Shown piece by piece: positions 26,117 to 34,762 of a DNA stretch of 64,000 nucleotides (positions are counted from its first letter, which is position 1; the number at the start of each line of letters is the position of its first letter). Position numbers and translations under genes: made by a program. Origin of the DNA: Snodgrassella sp945267035 (lineage in GTDB: Bacteria; Pseudomonadota; Gammaproteobacteria; Burkholderiales; Neisseriaceae); the NCBI RefSeq assembly GCF_026535915.1, contig NZ_JAFNPF010000001.1, forward strand, positions 682,001 through 746,000, in the 5' to 3' direction. The notes below the pieces were generated by a model. That model was given only the letters and a program-made list of their open reading frames with translations. It made no database searches and was not told the DNA's origin.

Positions 26117-26147
26117 ACAGCCTGTAGAAATACAGGCTGTTTTTTTG
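26117..26147 (+). terminator. Intrinsic terminator after pntB
   Basis: ACAGCCTGTA and TACAGGCTGT form a perfect 10-bp stem with a GAAA loop, followed by a run of T. It begins 18 bases after the pntB stop. Confidence 0.93.
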
Positions 26148-26244
26148 TTAGTCGAAAGGTGATGTGATCGGTCAATATGATTTTGATCAATGAACAATGC
26201 TCAACCCGATCTTGCTTCACAGTCGAAATGATCAGATGACTGGT

Positions 26245-26820
26245 TTAGCGTTTGGGACTGACAACCGGACAAAAATGGGCATCTGTTTGAATGAGTGGAC
26301 CCCCAACAGCATCTACGGCAATGGGAACGGAGGCAAAAATGCCCGGTATCAGGGTTTCGCCGTTACTGTTTTTAACGCCACCAAGGGTTTCTGCAATAGC
26401 AGAGGGTTTACCGGGCAGATTTAAAATCAGGCTGTTGCCACGTAATACGCCCACCTGACGTGACAAGATCGCTGTTGGAGTGAAATGTAAGCTGATTTGT
26501 CGCATCAGTTCTCCAAAACCTGGTATGACTCGGTCTGCAACAGCTAAGGTCGCTTCAGGAGTGACATCTCGTAGATACGGACCAGTACCACCTGTGGTTA
26601 AAATCAACGGACAGCGATCTTCATCAGCTAATCGAATCAATGTGCTTTCGATAAGCGGTTGTTCGTCCGGTATGAGATGTTCGATCATTTCTAAAGGATT
26701 GATGACTGCCTGTTGCAGCCATTTTTTTAATTCGGGTAAGCCTTGATCAGGGTAGATGCCAGTTGCAGCACGGTCGCTGATGGATACTAAGCCGATTTTC
26801 AATATTTCATTTTTATTCAT
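26245..26820 (-). CDS. mog: Molybdopterin adenylyltransferase
   Basis: Mog adenylylates molybdopterin before molybdenum insertion. The 191-residue protein starts MNKNEILKIGLVSISDRA; the frame extends further upstream but without conservation. It has LILTTGGTGPYLRDVTPEATL, the MPGFGELMRQISLHF-like stretch (here VIPGFGELMRQISLHF), TAILSRQVGVLRG and LNLPGKPSAIAETLGGV, matching E. coli Mog along its length. It is divergent from moaC, so the two cofactor genes share a 68-base promoter region. Confidence 0.94.
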   Translation of the reverse strand: MNKNEILKIGLVSISDRAATGIYPDQGLPELKKWLQQAVINPLEMIEHLIPDEQPLIESTLIRLADEDRCPLILTTGGTGPYLRDVTPEATLAVADRVIPGFGELMRQISLHFTPTAILSRQVGVLRGNSLILNLPGKPSAIAETLGGVKNSNGETLIPGIFASVPIAVDAVGGPLIQTDAHFCPVVSPKR

Positions 26821-26888
26821 TGCCGGGGTCTGAGCAGCTAAAAGGGAGTTTATATTGTAATATAGCAGTTTTAGCCTGTCAGTGACGA

Positions 26889-27374
26889 ATGATGAATTCA
26901 GAAGAACTAACACATTTCAACGCGCAAGGTGAAGCGCATATGGTTGATGTGGGTGATAAGCAGTACACGAAAAGAGTAGCTGTAGCCAGTGGGCAAATTA
27001 TGCTAAATGAGATTGCTTATAATAAGGTATTGCATGGTCATAATAAAAAGGGCGATGTTCTGGAAGTGGCGCGTATTGCGGCTATTCAGGCTGCGAAGCA
27101 AACCAGCACTCTGATACCATTATGCCATTTGTTGGCGCTGACTCATGTGAATATTTCTTTTACCACGGATGATAATCAGCGTTGTATTACGCTCACTGCG
27201 CAAACCGAGACACGAGGACAAACTGGTGTGGAAATGGAAGCTTTGACTGCAGTTAGCGTGGGGTTGTTGACTATTTATGATATGTTGAAAGCGGTTGACC
27301 GTAGCATGATGATCTGTAATGTGGCATTGCTGCATAAAGAGGGTGGAAATTCTGGCGTTTGGCAACGTGGATAG
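26889..27374 (+). CDS. moaC: Cyclic pyranopterin monophosphate synthase
   Basis: MoaC, with MoaA, converts GTP to cyclic pyranopterin monophosphate in molybdenum cofactor synthesis. The 161-residue protein has MVDVGDKQYTKRVAVASG, KKGDVLEVARIAAIQAAK, the conserved LIPLCHLL and TGVEMEALTAVSVGLLTIYDM. Two adjacent ATG codons (26889 and 26892) are both possible starts. Divergent neighbour mog works in the same pathway. Confidence 0.96.
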   Translation: MMNSEELTHFNAQGEAHMVDVGDKQYTKRVAVASGQIMLNEIAYNKVLHGHNKKGDVLEVARIAAIQAAKQTSTLIPLCHLLALTHVNISFTTDDNQRCITLTAQTETRGQTGVEMEALTAVSVGLLTIYDMLKAVDRSMMICNVALLHKEGGNSGVWQRG

Positions 27375-28135
27375 CTAATCTAATGACTGTCTGCCAAAGC
27401 TGCGGTATGAAAATTATTATGGCATAATTATTGGGTGATTTTATTTAATCTATTATTCCAGATAAATATTTTATTCATTTTGATGCAGTGTTGACAGTCA
27501 TGAAAACAGAGAAAAATTTGTTTTGATGACTGTAACTTAACTTGCTTTTATCATGTTGGATTAATATTTTGATTTGCAGTGAATTATTTGTTTGTATTAG
27601 ACATTAGCCGTGGTGAAGTTGATCAGGTTCGTTTGAACGTTAGTCATTGATTTTATATCTATTTATTTTCTCGTTAAGTTTTAATTAATATGCTATGCTG
27701 CGATATTATTCATTGCAATTATTTGTGCTATAGTTTAATTTGGAGAGTTGCAGATGATTTGATTGTTTAAGAATCTGTCATTGTTTCCAGATGAGGAGGA
27801 AATGGCTAGTTTTGACTGCTTGTTTATGCTGTGATGCTCTTAATCATCACAGTTATAACTTAAGATTGACAAATTTTAAATCCTAACTTTTAAGCCAATT
27901 ATGGCTTAATTTTATAAATTTAATGTCTAAATTGTAAATAACTTATTTTTTTACTCTTACTTTGAGTTTTTGATAGGTTGAATTATATACCAAAAGTTAA
28001 ATTTAGCAAGATATTTTTAAATTAAAGTTTAAATTTTGTCAGTTTTATGAAACATAAAAATTAATTTATTGATTGTTAATATTATTTTATTTAACTGATG
28101 CTGTGGTGCAGTTTGAATTTTAAGGTTTACAAGAT
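27375..28135. other. 0.76 kb AT-rich intergenic stretch with two hairpins
   Basis: No gene was supported. CTGTGATG/CATCACAG (27829-27852) and TAAGCCA/TGGCTTA (27891-27908, followed by TTTTA) can form small hairpins. The 200 bases before the S24 regulator are almost pure A and T and probably hold its promoter and operators, though no clear palindromic operator was found. Confidence 0.45.
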
Positions 28136-28888
28136 ATGGAAGACTTCAATGTCGGCTTTGCAGCAAGAATGCAGGAAGTAGTAAAAATTCTTGGTAGTAT
28201 TTCGGAATTGTCTCGCAGGGTAGAGGTGGCTTATCCAACAGCTTCCAAGTGGGTTAAAGAAGGGGCGGAACCTAGTACAACAAATCTCATTAAGATTGCG
28301 GAAGTTGCTAAGGTAAATTTGTTATGGCTGGCAACGGGTAAGGGACCCAAAACTATTCTGCACGATGATTTGACTACGATTGAGCTTCATCCTGATTTAC
28401 CTCAGGCTGTCGCCGGACTCAATGAAACTTTGCCGGCTTATGCTGCCAGACTAACTTCGATCAATGTGCATGACTATGCGTTTATTCCGATGTTTTCGCT
28501 TGAATCAAGACAAGATTATCAATATGCAGTTGAAGAAAAGTTAACGTGTAATCTGGCATTTAACCGCAATTGGCTGGAAAATAATTTGAATGTGGAGCCC
28601 ACCAGTTTAAGTACGTTGATTGTCAAAGATGACAGTATGGCCGGAGTTTTGAATGATGGCGATCTTGTCTTGATTAATCTTGCCAAACAAGCTGGAGGTG
28701 ATGGTTTGTATGTTTTACGCATGGGTAATAATCTGATCATTAAACGTACTCAGCTTTTACCCAATAATAAATTATTGATTACTTCAGCGAATCCCGCTTA
28801 TGAACCCTTTACGATTGATTTAAATAGCGATCACGGTAATGACATAGAGGTAATTGGTAAAATTGAGTGGTTTGGTCGCAAGGTATGA
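28136..28888 (+). CDS. CI/LexA-like repressor with HTH and S24 peptidase domains
   Basis: The 250-residue protein has an N-terminal helix-turn-helix (about residues 10-70, with ISELSRRVEVAYPTASKWVKE) of the XRE/CI type and a C-terminal S24 self-cleavage domain. The catalytic pair is visible as Ser167 in KDDSMAGVL and Lys203 in LIIKRTQ, with GDLVLINLA and GGDGLYVLRMG between. Such proteins are phage repressors or SOS-type regulators that can be cleaved on RecA activation. No phage genes are nearby, so it looks like an orphan or domesticated repressor. Confidence 0.85.
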   Translation: MEDFNVGFAARMQEVVKILGSISELSRRVEVAYPTASKWVKEGAEPSTTNLIKIAEVAKVNLLWLATGKGPKTILHDDLTTIELHPDLPQAVAGLNETLPAYAARLTSINVHDYAFIPMFSLESRQDYQYAVEEKLTCNLAFNRNWLENNLNVEPTSLSTLIVKDDSMAGVLNDGDLVLINLAKQAGGDGLYVLRMGNNLIIKRTQLLPNNKLLITSANPAYEPFTIDLNSDHGNDIEVIGKIEWFGRKV

Positions 28889-28950
28889 ACTAGTTGGGTG
28901 ATGAGGATCGGCTTTCGGGTTTGAACTTTTCCGGTTGCTAGAACAGATGA

Positions 28951-28980
28951 AAAATAGAGGCTATTTGCCTCTATTTTTTT
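28951..28980. terminator. Intrinsic terminator after the S24 regulator
   Basis: AAATAGAGGC and GCCTCTATTT form a 10-bp stem with a TATTT loop and a T7 run. It lies about 65 bases after the stop codon. Confidence 0.9.
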
Positions 28981-28981
28981 G

Positions 28982-29262
28982 CATTGACGGTTGTAATGCT
29001 TGCAACGCTGAATCTATGGTTGGTTAACCTTGGCTTAATCGCTTTTGTTGGTTGAGCCGAATATGGTTGGATTTAGTGGCGACAAAGCAATGGTGATCAA
29101 TTGCTTTGCCGTAGTCTTACAGTTTAGTTATTTTGGTTAAAAATTTCATTAAATTATTAATTTACATACCCTTTGATTGCAATGAGCACGTTGGTTTTAT
29201 AGACTAATTCTGGAAATATGCTTTCAGATCAGAGTATTAAATTTATTATGAGGAGATAAACC
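28982..29262. other. Spacer with an inverted repeat upstream of the copper protein
   Basis: CAAAGCAAT (29083-29091) and ATTGCTTTG (29100-29108) form a 9-bp stem with an 8-base loop. The rest holds the promoter region of the cysteine-rich gene; no metal-regulator operator could be identified by eye. Confidence 0.45.
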
Positions 29263-29592
29263 ATGAATGCCATGCAATTTAAAGAATGTATTGAAGCCTG
29301 TAATCGCTGTATTGCTTTATGTCGTTATTGTTCAGTGGCTTGTTTGCGTGAAGATGATGTCAAAATGATGGCAAAATGCATTCATTTGGATATGCAATGT
29401 GCAGAAATCTGTACCCTGGCTGTGAATTTTATGTCTCTGGATAGTCCATTTGTGATGGACGTATGTAAGTTATGTGCCCAAATTTGTCGTGCCTGTGCTC
29501 AAGAATGTGGAAAATACGATATGGATCATTGTCAGCATTGCGCTAAGGCTTGCAATGAATGTGCAGAAAAATGCGATGCGATGGCTGCCTAA
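29263..29592 (+). CDS. Cysteine-rich four-helix-bundle copper-binding protein (Csp-like)
   Basis: The 109-residue protein contains 19 cysteines, mostly as CxxxC and CxxC pairs along helices (residues 9, 13, 16, 20, 23, 27, 39, 46, 50, 68, 71, 75, 78, 82, 90, 93, 97, 100, 104). This is the pattern of DUF326/Csp copper storage proteins, where the thiols line the core of a four-helix bundle and bind many Cu(I) ions. No signal peptide is seen, so it should be cytosolic like Csp3. AGGAG precedes the ATG. Copper is inferred from the family. Confidence 0.88.
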   Translation: MNAMQFKECIEACNRCIALCRYCSVACLREDDVKMMAKCIHLDMQCAEICTLAVNFMSLDSPFVMDVCKLCAQICRACAQECGKYDMDHCQHCAKACNECAEKCDAMAA

Positions 29593-29683
29593 TTAGTTCT
29601 GATATGGTTGATTGTATTAGTCCAGTTTTACTTGCTTATGGTTTGGCAAGTTTTGGACAAAACAGCAAGGATTAAATGGATAA

Positions 29684-29714
29684 AATGAAGGCTAGCTGTA
29701 TGCTAGCCTTCATT
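29684..29714. terminator. Bidirectional hairpin between the copper protein and dapB
   Basis: AATGAAGGCTAGC and GCTAGCCTTCATT form a perfect 13-bp stem with a TGTAT loop between the two convergent genes. T runs are short on both sides. Confidence 0.8.
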
Positions 29715-29727
29715 GTATAGATTGAAT

Positions 29728-30543
29728 TTATTTAAGATTAAGTACGTCTTGCATGTCATACAGACCGCGATCATGTTGTTTTAGCCAAACAGCAGCGCGT
29801 ACCGCACCATTGGCGAAGGTGGCACGACTGGAAGCTTTATGACTGATTTCAACACGTTCACCATCAGTGGCAAATAAGGCGGTATGATCGCCAACGATAT
29901 CGCCAGCACGAATGGTGGAGAAACCAATAGTTTGCGGATCTCTGGCGCCAGTATGCCCTTCACGGCCATAAACGGCACATTTTTTCAGATCTCGTCCTAA
30001 AGCTTGAGCAATGACTTCACCCATGCGCAGGGCGGTACCGGATGGTGCATCAACTTTATGACGATGGTGTGCTTCGACGATTTCAATGTCGTAATTTTCA
30101 TTCAAAACGCGTGCAGCTGTATCCAATAAGGCAAAAGTCAGGTTAACGCCAACGCTGAAATTTGGGGCAAATACGATGGGGATTTGTTTGGCTGCGGCAG
30201 CAATGCGCTGTTTACCCGCCTCATCAAAACCCGTTGTACCGATGACATCTTTAACCCCAAGGCGCTCACAGATGGCTAAATTATTTAGGGTTGCTTCGGG
30301 GCGACTAAAGTCAATCAGTACATCTGTGTTGTCTAAGACTTTTTCCGGACTATCGCTAATGCTCACGCCCAAATCCATGCCAAGGGCAAAGCCTGCATCT
30401 TGTCCGATTGCCGGTGATCCTACGCGCTCTATGGCGCCGCTAAGAATACAATCTGGTCTTTGGCAAATACTTTGGATTAATGCCCGCCCCATGCGACCGT
30501 TGGCACCAGCGACGGCTATTTTCAGACGAGATGAGGTATTCAT
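29728..30543 (-). CDS. dapB: 4-hydroxy-tetrahydrodipicolinate reductase
   Basis: DapB reduces the dipicolinate precursor in lysine and diaminopimelate synthesis. The 271-residue protein has the N-terminal dinucleotide-binding AVAGANGRMGRALIQ, IDFSRPEATLNNL, GTTGFD and the substrate loop EAHHRHKVDAPSGTALRMGE. It follows bamE by three bases on the minus strand, an order also found in Neisseria. Confidence 0.97.
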   Translation of the reverse strand: MNTSSRLKIAVAGANGRMGRALIQSICQRPDCILSGAIERVGSPAIGQDAGFALGMDLGVSISDSPEKVLDNTDVLIDFSRPEATLNNLAICERLGVKDVIGTTGFDEAGKQRIAAAAKQIPIVFAPNFSVGVNLTFALLDTAARVLNENYDIEIVEAHHRHKVDAPSGTALRMGEVIAQALGRDLKKCAVYGREGHTGARDPQTIGFSTIRAGDIVGDHTALFATDGERVEISHKASSRATFANGAVRAAVWLKQHDRGLYDMQDVLNLK

Positions 30544-30546
30544 TGT

Positions 30547-30927
30547 TTATTTCTCCCTTGAGCTGGTTGCATCTGTAATAACAGGTTGTGCTACAGGTAG
30601 TGCATCTCCTTCTGCATGAACCAGTTTACCCTCATTATCAAAATAAAGGGTTAATTTTTTTTCTTCTTTTATGTGATTAGCGCGGGAAACGACAAATATA
30701 TAGTCCCAACGATTGGCATGAAATGGATCGCGTAATAATGGCGTTCCCAGTCGCATTTGAACCTGTTCACGACTCATTCCCGGCTGAAGGGTATTTAGAA
30801 TAGTTTGATCCAGTTCATTACCCTGAACAATTTCCAGTTTATAGGAAGGGATCTGAGCGAGTTTGGCGGTTGAGCAGGCACTCAAACCAACAACAGCCAC
30901 TGCCAATAGGCAGAAAATCTTTTTCAT
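30547..30927 (-). CDS. bamE: Outer membrane assembly lipoprotein BamE (SmpA/OmlA)
   Basis: BamE is a lipoprotein of the BAM complex that inserts outer membrane beta-barrels. The protein starts MKKIFCLLAVAVVGLSAC, a lipoprotein signal with the lipidated cysteine at residue 18. The ATG two codons upstream is too close to the GAGG, so 30927 is preferred, giving 126 residues. The fold is marked by LQPGMSREQVQMRLGTPLLRDPFHANRWDY and LTLYFDNEGKL. It is divergent from fur and in operon with dapB. Confidence 0.93.
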   Translation of the reverse strand: MKKIFCLLAVAVVGLSACSTAKLAQIPSYKLEIVQGNELDQTILNTLQPGMSREQVQMRLGTPLLRDPFHANRWDYIFVVSRANHIKEEKKLTLYFDNEGKLVHAEGDALPVAQPVITDATSSREK

Positions 30928-31068
30928 ACGCATACCTCAAGGATAGGGTAAACAAACTGCAAGCTTAATGGCAGTATAGCAGTATATAAGTAGAATAGTG
31001 TGGTGGGCAATTGCTTTAAAATTGCGTATTATAACGAGTATTATCATCAAGTGGTAAATTTAGGCATC

Positions 31069-31497
31069 ATGAATAATAATATCGCTCAATTAAAAGATAA
31101 CGGTCTGAAGGTAACTGGACCACGTTTAAAAATTCTGGAATTGTTTGAAGCTCGACCAGAGCAGCACATGAGTGCGGAGGATGTTTATCGTCTTTTGCTC
31201 GATGAAGGGGTGGAAATCGGCGTTGCCACTATCTACCGAGTGTTGACTCAGTTTGAACAAGCCAATATTTTATTACGTCATCATTTCGAAAGTGGTAAAG
31301 CCGTTTATGAATTAAACCGTGGCGATCATCATGATCATCTGGTGTGTATCAAATGCGGTAAGGTGACTGAATTTTGTAGTGATGAAATTGAAAAACTGCA
31401 AAAGAAGATTGCGGATGACAATGGTTATCGCATTGTAGATCATGCTTTGTACATGTACGGCGTATGTGGTGAATGTCAGGGTACTGAGCGCGCTTAA
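31069..31497 (+). CDS. fur: Ferric uptake regulator
   Basis: Fur is an iron-responsive repressor. The 142-residue protein starts MNNNIAQLKDNGLKVTGPRL; open frame further upstream is not conserved. The DNA-binding part has GVATIYRVLTQFEQANIL, and the dimer and metal part has RGDHHDHLVCIKCGKVTEFC with a second Cys pair in YGVCGEC. bamE lies divergently upstream, as in Neisseria. The AT-rich 31020-31060 stretch with ATTATAACGAGTATTATCATC may hold an autoregulatory Fur site, but it is not a clean match. Confidence 0.96.
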   Translation: MNNNIAQLKDNGLKVTGPRLKILELFEARPEQHMSAEDVYRLLLDEGVEIGVATIYRVLTQFEQANILLRHHFESGKAVYELNRGDHHDHLVCIKCGKVTEFCSDEIEKLQKKIADDNGYRIVDHALYMYGVCGECQGTERA

Positions 31498-31524
31498 CTT
31501 TGGCTTAATAAACTAAGGCACGGT

Positions 31525-32289
31525 ATGCAAATTCAATGGGCGGATATTGATCTGGATAGTTGCTGTCTGGATTTTCCGAATGTGATCGAGGCACATAACG
31601 AGCGGGATGGGTTGGTCGCTATAGGTGGTGATTTAACACCGCAACGTTTGCTGTCTGCATACCGGCAGGGAATTTTTCCTTGGTACGATGAAGATAAGCC
31701 TATTATGTGGTGGTCATTTCCCCAACGCATGGTGTTGATTCCATCCCAGTTGAAGGTGAGCCGCTCTTTGGCCAAAAGCCTGCGGAATAAATGTTATGCA
31801 GTAACGGTTAATTATGCTTTTGATCGGGTGATCGCTGCTTGTGCGGCTACGTTTCGAGCAGGACAAAATGGTACTTGGCTGTTACCGGAAATGCAGGATG
31901 CTTATCGTCAGCTGCATCGGCAGGCAAATGCGTGTTCATTTGAATGTTGGTATTTGGATGAAGACGGGCAGGTTTATCTGGCTGGCGGTCTATACGGTGT
32001 TTTGTTGGGGCAAATATTTTATGGCGAATCAATGTTTGCTCTGGCTACTGATGCATCTAAAATCGCTTTTGTGCATGCTGTGCGTTATTTACAGCGACTT
32101 GGTGTCCCCATGATTGATTGCCAGGTCTATTCTCAACATCTAGCCAGTCTTGGTGCAGCTGAAATCGCACATGAAGATTTTATGGCTTATTTGCAACAAT
32201 TCAATTGCCGCTCTCTTTCCGAAACGGTAACGGCACAAATACTGGTCAAACAGGGTGTCGAACCCTTGAGTGCAGACCATTTGCTTTGA
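31525..32289 (+). CDS. aat: Leucyl/phenylalanyl-tRNA--protein transferase
   Basis: Aat adds Leu or Phe to N-terminal Arg or Lys for the N-end rule pathway. The 254-residue protein has GLVAIGGDLTPQRLLSAYRQ, GIFPWYDEDKPIMWWSFPQR, a WLLPEMQDAY stretch (TWITPEM in many homologues) and LAGGLYGVLLGQIFYGESMF. It follows fur by 27 bases and precedes dapD by 25, suggesting one transcript. Confidence 0.96.
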   Translation: MQIQWADIDLDSCCLDFPNVIEAHNERDGLVAIGGDLTPQRLLSAYRQGIFPWYDEDKPIMWWSFPQRMVLIPSQLKVSRSLAKSLRNKCYAVTVNYAFDRVIAACAATFRAGQNGTWLLPEMQDAYRQLHRQANACSFECWYLDEDGQVYLAGGLYGVLLGQIFYGESMFALATDASKIAFVHAVRYLQRLGVPMIDCQVYSQHLASLGAAEIAHEDFMAYLQQFNCRSLSETVTAQILVKQGVEPLSADHLL

Positions 32290-32314
32290 ATCATTAATTC
32301 TTTAGGATACTTCT

Positions 32315-33133
32315 ATGTCTTTACAACAAATAATTGAATCTTCTTTTGAAAATCGTGCCGATATAACGCCAACTTCGGTAAGTGCTGAAGTAAAAGAAGC
32401 AGTGCAGGAAACATTACACCAACTTGATAACGGTTCCATTCGGGTAGCTGAGAAAGTTGGAAATGGGTGGCAGGTTAATGAATGGGTGAAAAAAGCTGTA
32501 CTGTTATCGTTCAGACTAAGTGATAACGTGGTCACCGATGATGGTGTTAACCGCTATTTTGATAAAGTTGCTACCAAGTTTGCCGGCTGGCAAACCACTG
32601 ATTTTCAACAAGCTGGTTTTCGTGCAGTTCCCGGTGCAGTGGTGCGTGCCGGCAGTTATATTGGTAAAAATGTGGTGCTCATGCCTTCATTTGTCAATAT
32701 TGGTGCCTTCGTTGATGAAGGAACCATGGTTGATACTTGGGCGACAGTTGGTTCTTGTGCTCAAATAGGTAAACATGTTCATTTGAGTGGTGGTGTCGGC
32801 ATTGGTGGGGTATTGGAACCGCTACAGGCGGCGCCAACAATCATTGAAGATCACTGCTTTATTGGCGCGCGTTCGGAAATTGTTGAGGGCGTGATTGTGG
32901 AAGAGGGAAGTGTCATTTCTATGGGCGTGTACATTGGCCAATCCACCAAAATTTATGATCGTGAAACTGGTGAAATCAGCTATGGACGAATTCCTGCTGG
33001 TTCGGTGGTGGTTTCAGGTAGTTTGCCGAGTAAAGATGGTAGTCATAGTTTATATTGCGCAGTGATCGTTAAAAAAGTTGATGCCAAAACCCGAGCTAAA
33101 ACTGGGGTAAATGAGCTGCTACGCGGAATTTAA
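32315..33133 (+). CDS. dapD: 2,3,4,5-tetrahydropyridine-2,6-dicarboxylate N-succinyltransferase
   Basis: DapD succinylates the tetrahydrodipicolinate made by DapB in the same pathway. The 272-residue protein has an N-terminal helical domain, then left-handed beta-helix repeats (GAVVRAGSYIGKNVVLMPSF, VDTWATVGSCAQIGKHVHLS, GVGIGGVLEPLQAAPTIIED, CFIGARSEIVEGV). dapB lies 1.8 kb away on the other strand. Confidence 0.97.
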   Translation: MSLQQIIESSFENRADITPTSVSAEVKEAVQETLHQLDNGSIRVAEKVGNGWQVNEWVKKAVLLSFRLSDNVVTDDGVNRYFDKVATKFAGWQTTDFQQAGFRAVPGAVVRAGSYIGKNVVLMPSFVNIGAFVDEGTMVDTWATVGSCAQIGKHVHLSGGVGIGGVLEPLQAAPTIIEDHCFIGARSEIVEGVIVEEGSVISMGVYIGQSTKIYDRETGEISYGRIPAGSVVVSGSLPSKDGSHSLYCAVIVKKVDAKTRAKTGVNELLRGI

Positions 33134-33146
33134 TCTTGCACTTCAA

Positions 33147-33174
33147 CAAACCTCTTATCTTCTTAAGAGGTTTG
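33147..33174 (+). terminator. Hairpin after dapD
   Basis: CAAACCTCTTA and TAAGAGGTTTG form a perfect 11-bp stem with a TCTTCT loop, 13 bases after the dapD stop. No T run follows, so it may only protect the message 3' end. Confidence 0.6.
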
Positions 33175-33347
33175 TATAATCAAAACAATTTTATATTAGT
33201 CTGTGAAAAGTTCACTGTTTTGAAAATAGGCGCTAATTGTTGGCATAATTAAATGGTGATTTGTTTTCAGAAATGTACAGGCTCTGATTTCGTGTACTAT
33301 AAATCTATACAATCGGCACTCATCTCTTCCATGATATTGCCAGTCTG

Positions 33348-33372
33348 AAAAAAACCTCCGCGGAGGTTTTTT
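33348..33372. terminator. Bidirectional terminator (CCTCCGCGGAGG palindrome)
   Basis: AAAACCTCCG runs directly into CGGAGGTTTT, flanked by A7 and T6. It sits between convergent dapD and the YqjK-like gene and can terminate both. Confidence 0.8.
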
Positions 33373-33471
33373 GATTGTTTACAATTTAAACAATGAAATT
33401 ACTCAATCCATTCATTAAGATTGAACACAAATATTATTTTATCCTCATTTAGCTGTGTGTAGTCGTTGTCG

Positions 33472-33753
33472 TTAACGGCGAGTCAGTTTACGGCTGATCA
33501 GGGACGCGGTGATCAATACAGCACCAACCAAAAGTTTATTGCGTAAACGCTTCGGCTTGCTGGCCATTTTCAAGGCCAAACCATCCAGCGGAATTTTTTC
33601 AGCTAAGGCTAAGGATTTTTGCCAAAGTTTGGAGTTGGGTTGAATTTTGTGTTTACTTAACTGTTCTGCTATTAATTTCAAACGAGCACCTTGCGCCTGT
33701 AAATTAAGCAATTCCCGTTGTTGGGACGGCGTCAGTTTTTCTTTAATACTCAT
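33472..33753 (-). CDS. Small YqjK-like protein
   Basis: This 93-residue protein has a predicted helix rich in Gln, Leu and Lys, a basic stretch (KPKRLRNK) and a short hydrophobic segment near the C-terminus (LLVGAVLITASLI). It overlaps the upstream gene by ATGA. Position as third gene after DUF883 and holin-X genes matches the yqjD-yqjE-yqjK order of enterobacteria; sequence identity to YqjK itself was not established. Function unknown. Confidence 0.6.
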   Translation of the reverse strand: MSIKEKLTPSQQRELLNLQAQGARLKLIAEQLSKHKIQPNSKLWQKSLALAEKIPLDGLALKMASKPKRLRNKLLVGAVLITASLISRKLTRR

Positions 33754-34169
33754 TGGTCATGCTCCTTGTCTTCATGGCTATGCTTCAGAAAACTGATATC
33801 TTCTTCGATGGCATTCAGGGTTGCGGTCATAAAATGGTTTTGTTTGCGCCAGAGTTTGATGATGATCACTAGGAAAATCAGGATCATCAGCATAAAAAAA
33901 CCGGCCAGTCCAAAGAAAGTCCACATTTTGGCCTGCGGGGTTAATACAACATTCAACCCAAATAGTAAGGTGATAAAGCCCAGAAAGAAAAATACACCTG
34001 TAAAAATCAATATGGAAATCAATAAAATGATGCTTTTAATTTGGTCGATTGCATCCAGTCGCAGCATACGCGCTCGAATCCACATCAACTCACTTCCGTA
34101 AGTCAGAAAGATTTTTAACTGACGAAGGTTACGTCGAAAGTTACCAATGCTCATGCTTTCGTCCATCAA
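33750..34169 (-). CDS. YqjE-like phage holin (Holin-X) family membrane protein
   Basis: This 139-residue protein has two strong hydrophobic helices (SIILLISILIFTGVFFFLGFI and FFGLAGFFMLMILIFLVIII), with an N-terminal amphipathic part and a charged C-terminus. That is the layout of YqjE/Holin-X proteins found in chromosomal operons, which despite the name are not tied to lysis. It lies between the DUF883 gene and the YqjK-like gene. Confidence 0.75.
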   Translation of the reverse strand: MMDESMSIGNFRRNLRQLKIFLTYGSELMWIRARMLRLDAIDQIKSIILLISILIFTGVFFFLGFITLLFGLNVVLTPQAKMWTFFGLAGFFMLMILIFLVIIIKLWRKQNHFMTATLNAIEEDISFLKHSHEDKEHDQ

Positions 34170-34182
34170 TGATTAAATAAGA

Positions 34183-34212
34183 TTCAGGCAATCCTTGCGG
34201 AATTTGCCTGAA
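34183..34212 (-). terminator. Hairpin between DUF883 and holin-X genes
   Basis: TTCAGGCAA and TTGCCTGAA form a 9-bp stem with a 12-base loop; on the minus strand TCTTATTT follows. It may cause partial termination and so higher expression of the first gene. Confidence 0.5.
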
Positions 34213-34231
34213 AAATGGAATGGCGAAACAA

Positions 34232-34546
34232 TCAGTTGCGACCGCGACCAATCAGGATGCCGGCAACAAAACCCACTGCAGCTGCAATTCCGATCGCATA
34301 GTAGGGTTGTTCACGTACCATTTCATCTGTACGTTCAGCAGTAGCACGTGCTTTATCGACTAAGGTTTCTTCCAGGTCACTCATCTTGGATTTGGTTTTG
34401 CTCAATCGGTCTTGAAGGCGGGCTTTTAATTCTTTGCCCTTTTCACTGCCATCATTACCGGCATTTGCATACAATTCTTCCACTTCATCCAACACTGAAC
34501 GAACTTCTTTCATTAAATCTTTTTTTTGAGATTCAAAATCAGCCAT
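34232..34546 (-). CDS. DUF883 family ribosome/membrane-associated protein (YqjD/ElaB-like)
   Basis: This 104-residue protein starts MADFESQKKDLMKEVRS at an ATG with GAAGGAG upstream. A coiled-coil helix covers most of the length, and the C-terminus has one glycine-rich membrane helix (YAIGIAAAVGFVAGILIGRGRN), the signature of DUF883. In E. coli, members tether ribosomes to the membrane in stationary phase under RpoS control. The frame extends upstream of the chosen start but lacks conservation. Confidence 0.88.
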   Translation of the reverse strand: MADFESQKKDLMKEVRSVLDEVEELYANAGNDGSEKGKELKARLQDRLSKTKSKMSDLEETLVDKARATAERTDEMVREQPYYAIGIAAAVGFVAGILIGRGRN

Positions 34547-34762
34547 AAAATTCTCCTTCAATGACATGTAAAAATGAAAATTGCAACCAGACATTAAACT
34601 AACTGAAATGGTTGTGAATATCATGCCTAAACAACTCTGATTTCAGTTAAAATGTTTCCTGATTGTGACAATGTTCACTACTTAATGACTACCATAGCAC
34701 AAGGATGTGCATTTGCACAGATACCTAAAATGGGCAATTGTTGACTTACAGAATGGTGAATT

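Noticed and set aside
26120..26145. Paired ACAGCCTGTA/TACAGGCTGT considered as an uptake sequence
   Set aside because: The AGCCTG core lacks the GAA ending; it is fully explained as the pntB terminator.
27791..27886. 31-codon frame MRRKWLVLTACLCC with a lipoprotein-like start, and a 10-codon frame behind GAGGAGG at 27802
   Set aside because: Spacing of the purine-rich site is wrong for both starts, and there is no gene directly downstream to make a leader peptide useful.
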